Of a stretch of 64,000 nucleotides of DNA, positions 34,938 to 43,897 are shown in pieces. Position 1 is the stretch's first letter; each line of letters starts with the position of its first letter. Origin of the DNA: Ruminococcus_G sp050944435 (GTDB taxonomy: Bacteria; Bacillota; Clostridia; Lachnospirales; Lachnospiraceae); assembly GCA_050944435.1 (NCBI GenBank), contig JBMNRB010000004.1, forward strand, positions 62,001-126,000, in the 5' to 3' direction. The notes beneath the pieces were generated by a model, which was not told the origin of the DNA, searched no databases, and saw only the letters and a program-made list of their open reading frames with translations. The translations under genes and the position numbers were made by a program.

Positions 34938-35753
34938 TTATAATACGTCTGCAAAATGGATTTTCAGTTTTTTAAACAAGCGCGTTCCCAAAAAGAAAAC
35001 TACAATTGTAAAAATCCAGAAATAAATGGTCAGTGTGCCGTGTTCCCAGAACCAGATTTTATCAATCAGAGAATCCCGGTAACCGTTTACGATATAATAA
35101 ATGGGATTCAGCTTTAAAATTCTGGCAATGGTTCCCGTCTGCTCAAGGCCAAGATCCTGAAAGCTCCACATAATCGGCGTCATCCAGACCCCCACCTGAA
35201 GTACAATGTTGATAATCTGAGACAAATCTCTGAAAAATACCACAACCGCGCTGGTCAGATAGGAAATCCCCAGAATCAGAACAAACATGCAGAAGCTGTA
35301 ATACAGAAGCTGCAGCACATAGATATCCGGAAAATATCCGTGACACGTATATAAGACCAGTACAACCAGAATAAAAAACAGATGGACAAACAATGCGGAG
35401 ATAACCTTTACCATCGGCAGTATACTGATCTTAAATACTACTTTTTTCACCAGATAATTATATTCAAGCAGGGCATTGGTGCCGCTGGTCAGTCCGTCCT
35501 GGACAAAGAACCAGGGAACCAGCCCCGCCACCAGCCACAAGATAAAAGGAACCGTCCGATCGGCGCCGGACCGCAGCGCCAAGCCGAACACAAACCAGTA
35601 AACCAGCACCGTCACAATCGGCTGAATAAACGCCCAGACGATTCCAAGATAAGAACCCGCATATTTCGTCTTAAAATCATTTTTTGCCAGTGTGAGTATC
35701 AGACGCCTGTTCTGATATAACTCCACCGGCAGAGAAAATACTTTTTTTAACAT
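34938..35753 (-). CDS. wzm: Polysaccharide ABC exporter permease (Wzm type)
   Basis: 271-aa ABC-2-type permease with about six membrane helices, partner of the ATPase 15 bases downstream. The N-terminal ALAKNDFKTKYAGSYLGIVWAFIQP-like block (about residues 20-45), with its amphipathic interfacial helix, is typical of Wzm/TagG permeases. Exports a complete lipid-linked polymer across the membrane. ATG 35753 with AGGAG 6 bases upstream; 3 bases after rfbC. Confidence 0.92.
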   Translation of the reverse strand: MLKKVFSLPVELYQNRRLILTLAKNDFKTKYAGSYLGIVWAFIQPIVTVLVYWFVFGLALRSGADRTVPFILWLVAGLVPWFFVQDGLTSGTNALLEYNYLVKKVVFKISILPMVKVISALFVHLFFILVVLVLYTCHGYFPDIYVLQLLYYSFCMFVLILGISYLTSAVVVFFRDLSQIINIVLQVGVWMTPIMWSFQDLGLEQTGTIARILKLNPIYYIVNGYRDSLIDKIWFWEHGTLTIYFWIFTIVVFFLGTRLFKKLKIHFADVL

Positions 35754-35756
35754 TGA

Positions 35757-36320
35757 TTACTCCTGACGCTCTTTTCGGTATTCACAAAAGCTGCCCCATT
35801 TCTGATCTTTTTCAGAAATCGTCAATTTCATCTCCTCGGGAATGGGCCAGTCAATGCCAATTTCCGGATCGTTCCACATAAGACCGCCCTCGTCATTGGG
35901 ATGATAAAAGTCGGTGCACTTATAGGCGAATTCCGCCGAATCGGAAAGGACAACGAATCCGTGGGCAAAATTTTTCGGAATAAAAAACTGCTTCTTATTT
36001 TCTGCAGACAGAATTACCCCGTACCATTTTCCGTAAGTGGCGGAACCTGGACGCAAATCCACCGCCACATCAAACACTTCGCCGCTCACCACCCGAACCA
36101 GCTTGTCCTGGGGATAGTGAATCTGAAAATGGAGTCCCCGCAGCACTCCCTTTTTGGAGCTGGACTGATTGTCCTGAACAAACTCCATGTCAATTCCTGC
36201 CGCTTTGTAGTCATTATAATTATAGGTTTCCATAAAATATCCCCGCTCATCGCCGAATACCGTCGGAGTAATCACCTTCAGTCCTTCAATCTCACATGTT
36301 TCTACCGTGATTTTTCCCAT
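35757..36320 (-). CDS. rfbC: dTDP-4-dehydrorhamnose 3,5-epimerase
   Basis: 187-aa cupin enzyme, third step of dTDP-L-rhamnose synthesis. Active-site blocks: DERGYFMET, LRGLHFQ (catalytic His), DKLVRVVSGEVFDVAVDLR, PKNFAHGFVVLSD. The length is normal. Its upstream ribosome site is weak (purine-rich AGAGAGAAAAG), but the gene lies 17 bases after rfbA and should be co-expressed. Confidence 0.96.
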   Translation of the reverse strand: MGKITVETCEIEGLKVITPTVFGDERGYFMETYNYNDYKAAGIDMEFVQDNQSSSKKGVLRGLHFQIHYPQDKLVRVVSGEVFDVAVDLRPGSATYGKWYGVILSAENKKQFFIPKNFAHGFVVLSDSAEFAYKCTDFYHPNDEGGLMWNDPEIGIDWPIPEEMKLTISEKDQKWGSFCEYRKERQE

Positions 36321-36337
36321 TTTCTTTTCTCTCTTTC

Positions 36338-37207
36338 TTATAATCCTTCTGCCACTTCCAGCAGATATCTGCCGTATGCCGTTTTCAACAGCGGCTGTGC
36401 CAGTTCAATCAGCTGATCCTTAGTGATAAATCCTTTCTTGTAGGCAATCTCCTCTATACAGGAAATATAAAGGCCCTGCCGTTTCTGGAAGGCGGAAACA
36501 AAGTCTGCCGCATCCAGCAGCATGTCATGACTTCCCGTATCCAGCCATGCAAACCCTCTTCCCAAAGTTTCCACCTGCAGCGTTCCTCTCTGCAGATATT
36601 CGTTGTTCACACTGGTGATCTCCAGTTCGCCTCTGGCGGAAGGCCTCACATTTTTGGCAATGTCCACCACATCATTATCGTAAAAATACAGTCCCGGTAC
36701 TGCATAATTGGATTTCGGCTCCCGCGGTTTTTCCTCGATGGAAAGGGCCTTCCCGTTTTCATCAAATTCCACCACTCCGTATTCTCTCGGATCTCTTACG
36801 TAATATCCGAATATGGTCGCTCCCTTTTCCCGGGCCGCCGCCCGCTCCAGTACTCTGGAAAAACTCTGTCCATAAAAAATGTTGTCCCCCAGCACCAGCG
36901 CCACCTTATCATTTCCGATAAATTTCTCTCCAATGATAAAGGCCTCCGCCAGTCCGTTGGGCTGCTCCTGCACAGCATAGCTCATGGAAAGCCCCAGCTG
37001 CTCTCCCGTTCCGAATAATTCCTGGAATACCGGCAGATCTCTGGGCGTGGAGATAATCAGAATCTCCCGGATACCCGCCAGCATCAGTGTGGAAAGGGGA
37101 TAATAAATCATGGGCTTATCGTACACCGGCATAATCTGCTTGGAAATCGCCTTTGTCAGCGGATACAGCCTGGTTCCGGAACCGCCTGCCAAAATAATAC
37201 CTTTCAT
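36338..37207 (-). CDS. rfbA: Glucose-1-phosphate thymidylyltransferase
   Basis: 289 aa, first step of dTDP-rhamnose synthesis (Glc-1-P + dTTP). N-terminal nucleotide site AGGSGTRLYPLT, then MPVYDKPMIYYPLSTLMLAGI, LGDNIFYGQ and EKPREPKSNYAVPGLYFYD. ATG 37207 with GGAGG 7 bases upstream. A hairpin (37247-37274) between it and rfbB may reduce read-through, yet no separate promoter was found for rfbA. Confidence 0.97.
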   Translation of the reverse strand: MKGIILAGGSGTRLYPLTKAISKQIMPVYDKPMIYYPLSTLMLAGIREILIISTPRDLPVFQELFGTGEQLGLSMSYAVQEQPNGLAEAFIIGEKFIGNDKVALVLGDNIFYGQSFSRVLERAAAREKGATIFGYYVRDPREYGVVEFDENGKALSIEEKPREPKSNYAVPGLYFYDNDVVDIAKNVRPSARGELEITSVNNEYLQRGTLQVETLGRGFAWLDTGSHDMLLDAADFVSAFQKRQGLYISCIEEIAYKKGFITKDQLIELAQPLLKTAYGRYLLEVAEGL

Positions 37208-37246
37208 CTCTTTTCCTCCTGTGAATTGTTTTCATCCCATGGCAAA

Positions 37247-37274
37247 AGAAGGCTTATCCTGGGATAACCCTTCT
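37247..37274 (-). terminator. Intercistronic hairpin between rfbB and rfbA
   Basis: AGAAGG-C-TTATCC (37247-37259) pairs with GGATAA-C-CCTTCT (37262-37274) around a 2-base loop. On the minus strand UUUU follows directly. It looks like a terminator or attenuator 12 bases after the rfbB stop, inside an otherwise continuous gene run. Confidence 0.6.
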
Positions 37275-37286
37275 CTTCTCTGGGTT

Positions 37287-38363
37287 TTATTTGTACATTT
37301 CCTGATAATATTTCTGATAATCGCCGCTAGTGACATGCTCCATCCAGTCTTCATGTTCAAAATACCACTGAATGGTTTTCCGGATTCCCTCTTCAAACAT
37401 CGTCTCCGGATACCAGCCAACTTCCTCTTTGATCTTATCCGGTGCAATGGCATACCGTCTGTCATGACCCTTTCTGTCGGTCACATAAGTGATCAGCTTT
37501 TCACTGACCAGCTCCTTTCTGGGATCGCCATCCGGCAGCATCTCCTGAAGGGTGTCCAGTATGATATGGATAATCTGAATATTCTGTTTCTCATTATGGC
37601 CGCCGATATTATATGTCTCAAAGAGCCGTCCCTTTTCCTGCACCATATCGATTCCTTTGGCATGATCTTCCACGTACAGCCAGTCCCGGACGTTCTTTCC
37701 GTCTCCGTACACCGGAAGGTTCTTGCCGTGAAGTGCATTATTGATAATCAGCGGAATCAGCTTCTCCGGAAACTGATAGGGACCGTAATTGTTGCTGCAG
37801 TTGGTAATATTTGCCGGAAAACCGTAGGTGTCCATGTAGGATTTCACCAGCATGTCAGAAGAGGCCTTGCTGGCGGAATAGGGACTGTGGGGATCGTAGG
37901 GAGTCGTCTCGTAAAAATACTCTCCCTCCTTTTCCAGGGAACCGTATACTTCGTCGGTGGACACGTGAAGAAACTTCTTGTTTTCTTTAAACGTACCGTC
38001 GGGAAGTTCCCAGGCCGCTTTGGCCGCGTTGAGCATAACCAGCGTGCCCAGTACGTTGGTCTTTACGAAAACCTCCGGATTGCGGATGCTGCGGTCCACA
38101 TGACTCTCCGCTGCAAAATGAACCACGCGGTCAATGTCATTCTCATCAAAGATTTTCTCAATAGCTTCACTGTCGCAGATGTCTGCTTTCACAAAGGTAT
38201 AATTTTCTCTGTCTTTTATATCTTCCAGATTTTCCAGATTCCCGGCATAAGTTAACTTATCCACGTTAATAATGCGAATCTCATCTCCATATTTTTTAAA
38301 CATATAATGGATATAATTCGAACCGATAAAACCGGCGCCTCCGGTTACCAGATATGTTCTCAT
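37287..38363 (-). CDS. rfbB: dTDP-glucose 4,6-dehydratase
   Basis: 358 aa, NAD-dependent extended SDR, second step of dTDP-rhamnose synthesis and source of the 4-keto sugar used by WecE. VTGGAGFIGSNY, HFAAESHVDRS, STDEVYG, the catalytic YSASKASSD (YxxxK) and NCSNNYGPYQFPEKLIP are present. Start ATG 38363 has GGAGG 8 bases upstream; the frame stays open 33 codons further but runs across the promoter at 38441-38469, so the longer start is rejected. Confidence 0.97.
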   Translation of the reverse strand: MRTYLVTGGAGFIGSNYIHYMFKKYGDEIRIINVDKLTYAGNLENLEDIKDRENYTFVKADICDSEAIEKIFDENDIDRVVHFAAESHVDRSIRNPEVFVKTNVLGTLVMLNAAKAAWELPDGTFKENKKFLHVSTDEVYGSLEKEGEYFYETTPYDPHSPYSASKASSDMLVKSYMDTYGFPANITNCSNNYGPYQFPEKLIPLIINNALHGKNLPVYGDGKNVRDWLYVEDHAKGIDMVQEKGRLFETYNIGGHNEKQNIQIIHIILDTLQEMLPDGDPRKELVSEKLITYVTDRKGHDRRYAIAPDKIKEEVGWYPETMFEEGIRKTIQWYFEHEDWMEHVTSGDYQKYYQEMYK

Positions 38364-38435
38364 CGATTTGTCCTCCAGATTTTTCTTCTTCGTGTATCTC
38401 AGGGCAAAAAACATTTCGCCCCCTACACCAATGTA

Positions 38436-38469
38436 TGGTAAGTATACCATTTTATATCCCATTATTCAA
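38436..38469 (-). promoter_or_regulatory. Promoter of rfbB with dyad operator
   Basis: Minus strand TTGAAT (38464-38469), 17 bases, TATACT (38441-38446) with an extended TGG before it. The dyad ATGGTA-AGTA-TACCAT (38436-38451) overlaps the -10, resembling the dyad at 20885-20902 on the ArnC-like operon. Confidence 0.65.
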
Positions 38470-38494
38470 GGCCGGGATAGCCATCCAAACCTCC

Positions 38495-40423
38495 TCAGAA
38501 GGTATTGCAAATCACACTGCCGTAAACGCAGGTCAGCAGCAGCAAAACCGACAGGGCCGTCACCAGAGCCTGATCTATCCGCCCGGACATCCTGTTGACA
38601 ACCACCTTTGTACGCAGAGCCAAAAGTCCCATCATGGTCACGGGCAGATAATACCGTCCCTGTACGCCCCGAATGGTATCAGCCCCCACAGGAGTAAAGC
38701 TTAAATACAGCGCCGTCCATATCAGACAAAGAGTGACAAAGCAAAGGATCAATGCTCCTCCTTTCTGCAAAAGGGACATATCCTGTTCCTCCCCTTCTCT
38801 TTTATCTGTCAAAACAACGCCCGCCGTCATCATGGCGGCAGAAATCATCTCCTCATTTCCTTTAAGATGGCCCATCTGTCCCAGCGCCTCATATCCAAAG
38901 GTGAAGGAAAAAAATTTCTCCCGCAAACTGGAAAGGAGAAGTCCTACGTAAGCAAAGGGATGGGCAAAAATGTAGCGCAGCTGGCGCCCCACACTGGTGT
39001 CGCCCCCTCTGGCATCCCCGGCCTGATTGGCATTCAGCAAAGGTTCCAGGGCAAAAGTGGACAGCATCATAAGGAAAACCGCTCCGATTCCCACTTGAAA
39101 CAGACGATGGGCTTTTTTGCTGGAAAAACGGGAAGAAGGAATGAAAAGGGCCAGCAGCAGCATGGGAATATACACCGGTTTGGGCAGGCTGGCAATCACA
39201 AAGGACAAAACGAAAATCACACAATTTTTCCAGGAAATTTTTTTCCCGTCATCCAGAAGTTCCGGCACCAGATAAGCGATTCCAAGGAAAGTAAAAGCCG
39301 TCACCGTCGTGTCATAGGTGTAGGTCACCGCCGAAAACATCGCTGTGGGCATCAGCGCCATCACCATCATCAACCGTTTTCCAAAGGGAATTTTCCGGAT
39401 AGCCAGATATATGACTCCGCAGTACAGCAGCAGATTTCCCAGACGTCCCAGACGGTAAATCGCCGTAAAATCCAGATGAAGCAGTCTTCCGATCTGAATC
39501 ATGACCGCCTGGGGAATATAACTGAAGGAATACAATTGAACCTTATAATTTTCCTGCTGATATTCCGTTGAAGGATTTGAAGAGGCCCAGGATAAATGAG
39601 TATTCCAGAACTGATCCTCTTCTTTTTGTTCCTCTTCCGACTGGGGAATGCTCCCCGGCCAGTTATTCATGCTGGCCGTGATCAGATCATTCATCAAAGG
39701 CGGCACCGTCACCGTATCCTTTCCTGCAAAAGTATCAAACAGGTAATAAGCCCGCCCAAAATGGATCTCCTCGTCCATTCCCACCTTGTGGGCGGGCAGC
39801 GTTATGATCAGCAGGCCTCCCACAGACGCGGCTATGACTAAGAAAATCCGCTCCGGCTTCCAAAACCGGCTGTTGTGAAACAGATGATAAACCAGCAGCA
39901 CCATCCCCGCCGCCGTACATACGAAAAGGAAACGGCCCAGAGAATAGTTTCCCGTATTATTCAGGGCAACGGCGCGTATGTTCACATGTTCTGCATCTTC
40001 CGGCATTTGTATGATAATCTTATCAGTTTTATGGCGGATATTTACGGTGGAGGAACCCGCCAGATGATTGTTATGATCTTCAATCAGGCGCGAATCAGAA
40101 GAGTCCTCCTTCTGATAGTCCCCCACATAGATTGTGGCATGGAGCTGTCCCTCGTATTCAAATTCATAATAGAGCTTATCCACATACTGTTCTTCAAATT
40201 CCAGAGTCAGACTGGCTCCCCCTTTTGTGCTGACATAAACGCCATCCTGGAGTTTAAACCCCTCCGTCTCAATTTGCGACTCCTCCAGATACTGATAATC
40301 TTTTTCCTTTTTTACCGGAAGATTATACATAAATTCCGCCAGGGCTCCAACCGCCGCCACCAGACATAACTGCAGAAGAAGGCGGATGATAACTTCCGCC
40401 TTTTTATTGGGATGCTTCCTCAT
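38495..40423 (-). CDS. DUF2142 multi-pass membrane protein (GT-C-like)
   Basis: 642 aa. One N-terminal membrane helix, an extracellular beta-rich domain (about 35-165), then about ten helices. GMDEEIHFGRAYY in the loop after the third helix and GVQGRYYLPVTMMGLLALR near the C-terminus are the conserved DUF2142 features, including the acidic pair expected of GT-C transferases. Probably transfers a polyprenyl-phosphate-linked sugar outside the cell; the DUF has no settled function. It overlaps the DUF2304 gene by 20 bases, and AAGGAG sits 6 bases before its ATG. Confidence 0.8.
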   Translation of the reverse strand: MRKHPNKKAEVIIRLLLQLCLVAAVGALAEFMYNLPVKKEKDYQYLEESQIETEGFKLQDGVYVSTKGGASLTLEFEEQYVDKLYYEFEYEGQLHATIYVGDYQKEDSSDSRLIEDHNNHLAGSSTVNIRHKTDKIIIQMPEDAEHVNIRAVALNNTGNYSLGRFLFVCTAAGMVLLVYHLFHNSRFWKPERIFLVIAASVGGLLIITLPAHKVGMDEEIHFGRAYYLFDTFAGKDTVTVPPLMNDLITASMNNWPGSIPQSEEEQKEEDQFWNTHLSWASSNPSTEYQQENYKVQLYSFSYIPQAVMIQIGRLLHLDFTAIYRLGRLGNLLLYCGVIYLAIRKIPFGKRLMMVMALMPTAMFSAVTYTYDTTVTAFTFLGIAYLVPELLDDGKKISWKNCVIFVLSFVIASLPKPVYIPMLLLALFIPSSRFSSKKAHRLFQVGIGAVFLMMLSTFALEPLLNANQAGDARGGDTSVGRQLRYIFAHPFAYVGLLLSSLREKFFSFTFGYEALGQMGHLKGNEEMISAAMMTAGVVLTDKREGEEQDMSLLQKGGALILCFVTLCLIWTALYLSFTPVGADTIRGVQGRYYLPVTMMGLLALRTKVVVNRMSGRIDQALVTALSVLLLLTCVYGSVICNTF

Positions 40424-40775
40424 GATGATCTCCTTTTATCTCCTCCAGCTCTTTTTTCAAAAGAGCCATTTCCTGCGTCATCCTCTTCTGTCTTCCCGAC
40501 AGCCGCGAAACCGCCGCCGTCAGTGAAAAAATAATAATCAGAGAAAAACAAAAGCCGGCAAAAAAAAGCATATTTATGGGTGTTCCAATGCCGAAAAATC
40601 CTGCCAGAGCAGACGTAAGGGAAGGAAAGCAGCAAAAGATCAATACTCCCGCCGCCAACAGAAACCAGGTGAGCGCATATTTCATTTTCATCATGCTGCC
40701 GTGGATCATATAGATCAGCACGGCCAGTGCAATTACAACTACCACAATCACCAAAATCTGCGTTCTAATGTTCAT
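40404..40775 (-). CDS. DUF2304 small membrane protein
   Basis: 123 aa: three predicted membrane helices (about 8-26, 33-52, 67-88), then a charged coiled-coil tail with LSGRQKRMTQEMALLKKELEEIKGD. Proteins like this are commonly encoded directly after DPM-like GT2 enzymes and are thought to assist lipid-linked sugar synthesis or flipping; no activity is established. The gene overlaps the GT2 by 11 bases and the DUF2142 gene by 20, forming a tight three-gene module. Confidence 0.78.
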   Translation of the reverse strand: MNIRTQILVIVVVVIALAVLIYMIHGSMMKMKYALTWFLLAAGVLIFCCFPSLTSALAGFFGIGTPINMLFFAGFCFSLIIIFSLTAAVSRLSGRQKRMTQEMALLKKELEEIKGDHHEEASQ

Positions 40776-41472
40776 TCTGCTCCTCCTTCCGAATACATTC
40801 CATCAATATGGCCAAGGTTACTTTTATCATATAGTAAACAGATTTTTTCCCGGATATGGACGAAACTCCTCCCTTTCGTTCCCGCATAATCACCGGAATT
40901 TCTTTTACCCTCCAGCCCCGTTTCAAAACAGCCGTTACGCTTTCCGGCTCAGGATAATCTTCCGGATAGTGATCGGCAAAGAGAGCAATGGCCCTTCGTC
41001 CCACAATCCTCAGACCCGACGTGGGATCTGTAATTCTTTTTCCTGTCACAAGACGGATGAGCCAGGAAAAATACCGGATCCCCACGCGGCGGATCACCGA
41101 AGACTGAAACCCTTTTTTCTCCAGAAACCGGGAACCTATTACCATATCGGCCCCCTCTTTTTCCAGTTCATCCGCCATCTGCCGCAGAAAAAAAGGATCG
41201 TGCTGACCGTCTCCATCCACCTGAACCGCCATATCATATCCTTTTTTCTTTGCATACTGATATCCCGTCTGCACCGCGCCTCCGATGCCCAGATTAAGCG
41301 GCAAATCAATGACATTCAATCCCTGTTCCCGGCAAAGTATCCCCGTATCGTCGGTGGAACAGTCGTTAATCACAATATAATCAAATTCCGGCGCATGTTT
41401 TTCTATCTCCTCCACCGTTTTTACGATGTTCTCCCGTTCATTGTAGGCCGGAATAATAATCAGTTTCCTCAT
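40765..41472 (-). CDS. DPM/polyprenyl-phosphate-type family 2 glycosyltransferase
   Basis: 235 aa. The start is ATG 41472 (AGGAG 5 bases before); the longer frame lies inside the GT4 gene. KLIIIPAYNERENI, INDCSTDDTG, metal site QVDGDGQHDP, DMVIGSRF, and DPTSGLRIV belong to the dolichol-phosphate-mannose-synthase-like group without membrane helices. Probably charges undecaprenyl phosphate with a sugar used by the DUF2142 protein downstream (inference from the GT2-DUF2304-DUF2142 order). Confidence 0.88.
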   Translation of the reverse strand: MRKLIIIPAYNERENIVKTVEEIEKHAPEFDYIVINDCSTDDTGILCREQGLNVIDLPLNLGIGGAVQTGYQYAKKKGYDMAVQVDGDGQHDPFFLRQMADELEKEGADMVIGSRFLEKKGFQSSVIRRVGIRYFSWLIRLVTGKRITDPTSGLRIVGRRAIALFADHYPEDYPEPESVTAVLKRGWRVKEIPVIMRERKGGVSSISGKKSVYYMIKVTLAILMECIRKEEQNEH

Positions 41473-42634
41473 ACCTTCTCCTGTCGTCATCTCCCTGCGC
41501 CAGACGATGTATCTGTTCCGCAGTTTTCTCCCAGGTAAACCTTTTAAGCAGCCGTTTTTTTGTTCTGTCCGCCGCCTCTTCCCTGGCCCCGCTGTCCGAT
41601 GCCGCTTCCAGAATAGCCCGCCGAATGGTCTCCGGATGGTTATCCTCCATGACAATTCCATACCGCCTGTCCAAAATTAATTCCTTTGACCCGCCCCGTT
41701 TCGTGGTGATCACAAAGCACCCCGCCGCCGCTGCCTCCAGCACGGCAGTGGGGAAGCCTTCCGGATAATCCGTCGGCAGACAGTAGATATCCGTCTGGGC
41801 CAGCAGCGCAGCCACCTCTGGAAAAGGAATACGGCCCAGCAGTATTGTATATTTTCCTTTTCTTTGCCTTAAACGCTCCATCTCTTCCCCATCTCCGGCA
41901 ACAAAAAGCACTGCGCTGCCTTCCTGCGGCAAATGCTGGAAGGCTTCCAGCAGATTCACAACACCTTTCTCCTTTACAAGCCTTCCGGTATAAGTAATTA
42001 CGGTACTTGCGGGACTGATCCCAAACTCTTTTCTGAAATCCCGTACCGGATGGGAAAGCAGTTCTTCCATTTCCTCCGGATCGATTCCGTTATACAAGAC
42101 TCCCGCAGACCTTATGCCAAAATGGGAAAGCCATCGGCTGCAGTCTTTCGATACTCCGTAAAAGCTTTTGCATCCTTTTTTCAGCAGGGCCGTTATCCCA
42201 TGCTCATACCAGGCGCCCAGATGGTCCAGTAGAGGGTTCCCCACTGTCATATGACTGGTTCCATGGTCAATGACAATACATTTGGCCCCTTGCTTTTTTG
42301 CCAGCCAGACTCCATACAGGCTGTGAATATAGAATCTGGTCTGAATAATCACCAAATCAAAGGAAATGCTCATCAGTTTTCGGTGAATCTTCCAGAAAAG
42401 AGAGTCGGGCCGCGATACGGGAAACCTGCCTTCCAAAAGGTTGAAACAGGGCATCCGCAGTACCGGAATTTCATCCATCCATTCCATGGTTTTTCGCCCC
42501 ATGTCATTGGAGGTGACAATGACCGGACAGTCTCCTTTCTTTCTCAACTCTGCGGCCAGATGGCCGGTGTAGCTTTCCACTCCCCCCAGATAGGGAAAAT
42601 AATGGGAACAGAAAACAGCAATCTTTTTCCCCAT
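41438..42634 (-). CDS. Family 4 glycosyltransferase (GT-B fold)
   Basis: 398 aa. Start ATG 42634 with AAGGA 7 bases upstream; the longer frame is a shadow of the flippase gene. N-terminal acceptor domain KIAVFCSHYFPYLGGVESYTGHLA, then VITYTGRLVKEKGVVNLLEAF and the EX7E-type donor site EGFPTAVLEAAAAG. A cytoplasmic retaining transferase from an NDP-sugar. It overlaps the GT2 start by 35 bases and lies 2 bases after the Wzx gene, so it likely builds the repeat that Wzx flips. Confidence 0.9.
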   Translation of the reverse strand: MGKKIAVFCSHYFPYLGGVESYTGHLAAELRKKGDCPVIVTSNDMGRKTMEWMDEIPVLRMPCFNLLEGRFPVSRPDSLFWKIHRKLMSISFDLVIIQTRFYIHSLYGVWLAKKQGAKCIVIDHGTSHMTVGNPLLDHLGAWYEHGITALLKKGCKSFYGVSKDCSRWLSHFGIRSAGVLYNGIDPEEMEELLSHPVRDFRKEFGISPASTVITYTGRLVKEKGVVNLLEAFQHLPQEGSAVLFVAGDGEEMERLRQRKGKYTILLGRIPFPEVAALLAQTDIYCLPTDYPEGFPTAVLEAAAAGCFVITTKRGGSKELILDRRYGIVMEDNHPETIRRAILEAASDSGAREEAADRTKKRLLKRFTWEKTAEQIHRLAQGDDDRRRYEETDYYSGLQ

Positions 42635-42636
42635 AA

Positions 42637-43851
42637 TTATTCCTTTCTCTCCATTTTCAAATAGTACAGGAAGAAAATCAGCAGTATGACAGACATCAGC
42701 GCCATGGAGCAGAAGTAACTGACCGCTCCTCCGAAAACTGCAAACTTTCTCACTAAGACAGGCGTAAACCCAAAGGTAAGCGCCGCCGTCACAATACAAC
42801 CCGTCAGACATCCCGCCTGATGGCGCATGATGACAATCCCGTACTGCAGAAGCTGATAAATGGCCGTAAAGGCTCCCCCGGCCAATATTACGCACAGCGC
42901 CGTCCTGTATCCGGAAAGATCGATGCCAAACAGCCAGGTCAATACCGGTATGCCCAGGAAATATGCTCCGAGAATACACACCGCCGTAATCCCCGCAATA
43001 ATCAGCGCCTGGCGTTTCATCACCCCGGTAAACCCTTTGAAATCACCCTTATTGAATTTCACCGACAGGGGCATGATAAGAGGTTTCAGGACGAAGCTTG
43101 AAAAAAGATTTACCACAAAGGCCATCATATAAAGGGCGTTGAAAATCCCCAGATAATCGTCACTGTAATAACGCTCCATGGAATATTTGGACGCATTGAC
43201 GATGTAAGTCATAAAAAAGGAATTCACAAACAGAGGCATGCAGCCCACCGTCAGCGACCGGATCACCGGAAAAGAAAAACGAACCCGGATACCTCCAAAG
43301 GATTTCATCAAAACGCCGTCTATCACCAGAATACTGATTCCATACAGGGACGCCATGGCAGCCACTGCAGCGATGAGATTCCCTGTAATCAGAAGAACCA
43401 GAACAAAGCACGCCAGATACAGCAGCGTTTTTACAAATACGCCCCGACAGGATACATCATACCGCCCTTTCTGCTGATAACGGCCTTCCAAAAGGTCAGA
43501 AACCGACTCACAGATCTTAAAAAAGATCATCAGACAGATAACCGCCCCTTTCTCCCTTTCGTATCCTCCAAAAAGAATCCACAGAATCCCCACCGCCGTC
43601 ATCACCGTCACCGTCACCACACGAAAGCCGGCGTAATCTTCAAAACCGTATTTTTCAGTTACATCGGACACCTGAAAAGTACGCATATTGTAATACCCGA
43701 TGGTCACCAACTGATTTCCGATGGTCATGGCGATGGCAAAAACGCCCGCCTGATGGGCACCCAATATGTTGGAGACCGCCATGGACATCAGAAAAGAGCT
43801 GCCGGCATAGAGAAGCCCAGCCAATACCGTCCACAGATACGTTTTTTTCAT
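42637..43851 (-). CDS. Wzx-like polysaccharide flippase (MATE/MVF superfamily)
   Basis: About 404 aa with roughly 12 membrane helices, the oligosaccharidyl-lipid flippase layout. It begins MKKTYLWTVLAGLLYAGSSFLM, contains EGRYQQKGRYDVSCRG between helices 4 and 5, and FNALYMMAFVVNLFSSFVLKPL near the middle. The start at ATG 43851 has GGAG 5 bases upstream; ATG 43890 with AGGAG at 10 bases is an alternative that adds 13 residues. No Wzy-type polymerase was clearly recognised in the window, so the unit may be transferred singly. Confidence 0.85.
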   Translation of the reverse strand: MKKTYLWTVLAGLLYAGSSFLMSMAVSNILGAHQAGVFAIAMTIGNQLVTIGYYNMRTFQVSDVTEKYGFEDYAGFRVVTVTVMTAVGILWILFGGYEREKGAVICLMIFFKICESVSDLLEGRYQQKGRYDVSCRGVFVKTLLYLACFVLVLLITGNLIAAVAAMASLYGISILVIDGVLMKSFGGIRVRFSFPVIRSLTVGCMPLFVNSFFMTYIVNASKYSMERYYSDDYLGIFNALYMMAFVVNLFSSFVLKPLIMPLSVKFNKGDFKGFTGVMKRQALIIAGITAVCILGAYFLGIPVLTWLFGIDLSGYRTALCVILAGGAFTAIYQLLQYGIVIMRHQAGCLTGCIVTAALTFGFTPVLVRKFAVFGGAVSYFCSMALMSVILLIFFLYYLKMERKE

Positions 43852-43897
43852 GGACTCTCCACCGGGCGGCATGAAAATCCTGTTAATCATATATTAA

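Noticed and set aside
41438..43890. N-terminal extensions of the GT4 (to 42979) and of the GT2 (to 41661)
   Set aside because: These open frames lie inside the neighbouring upstream genes and precede internal ATGs with ribosome sites and perfect family N-termini.
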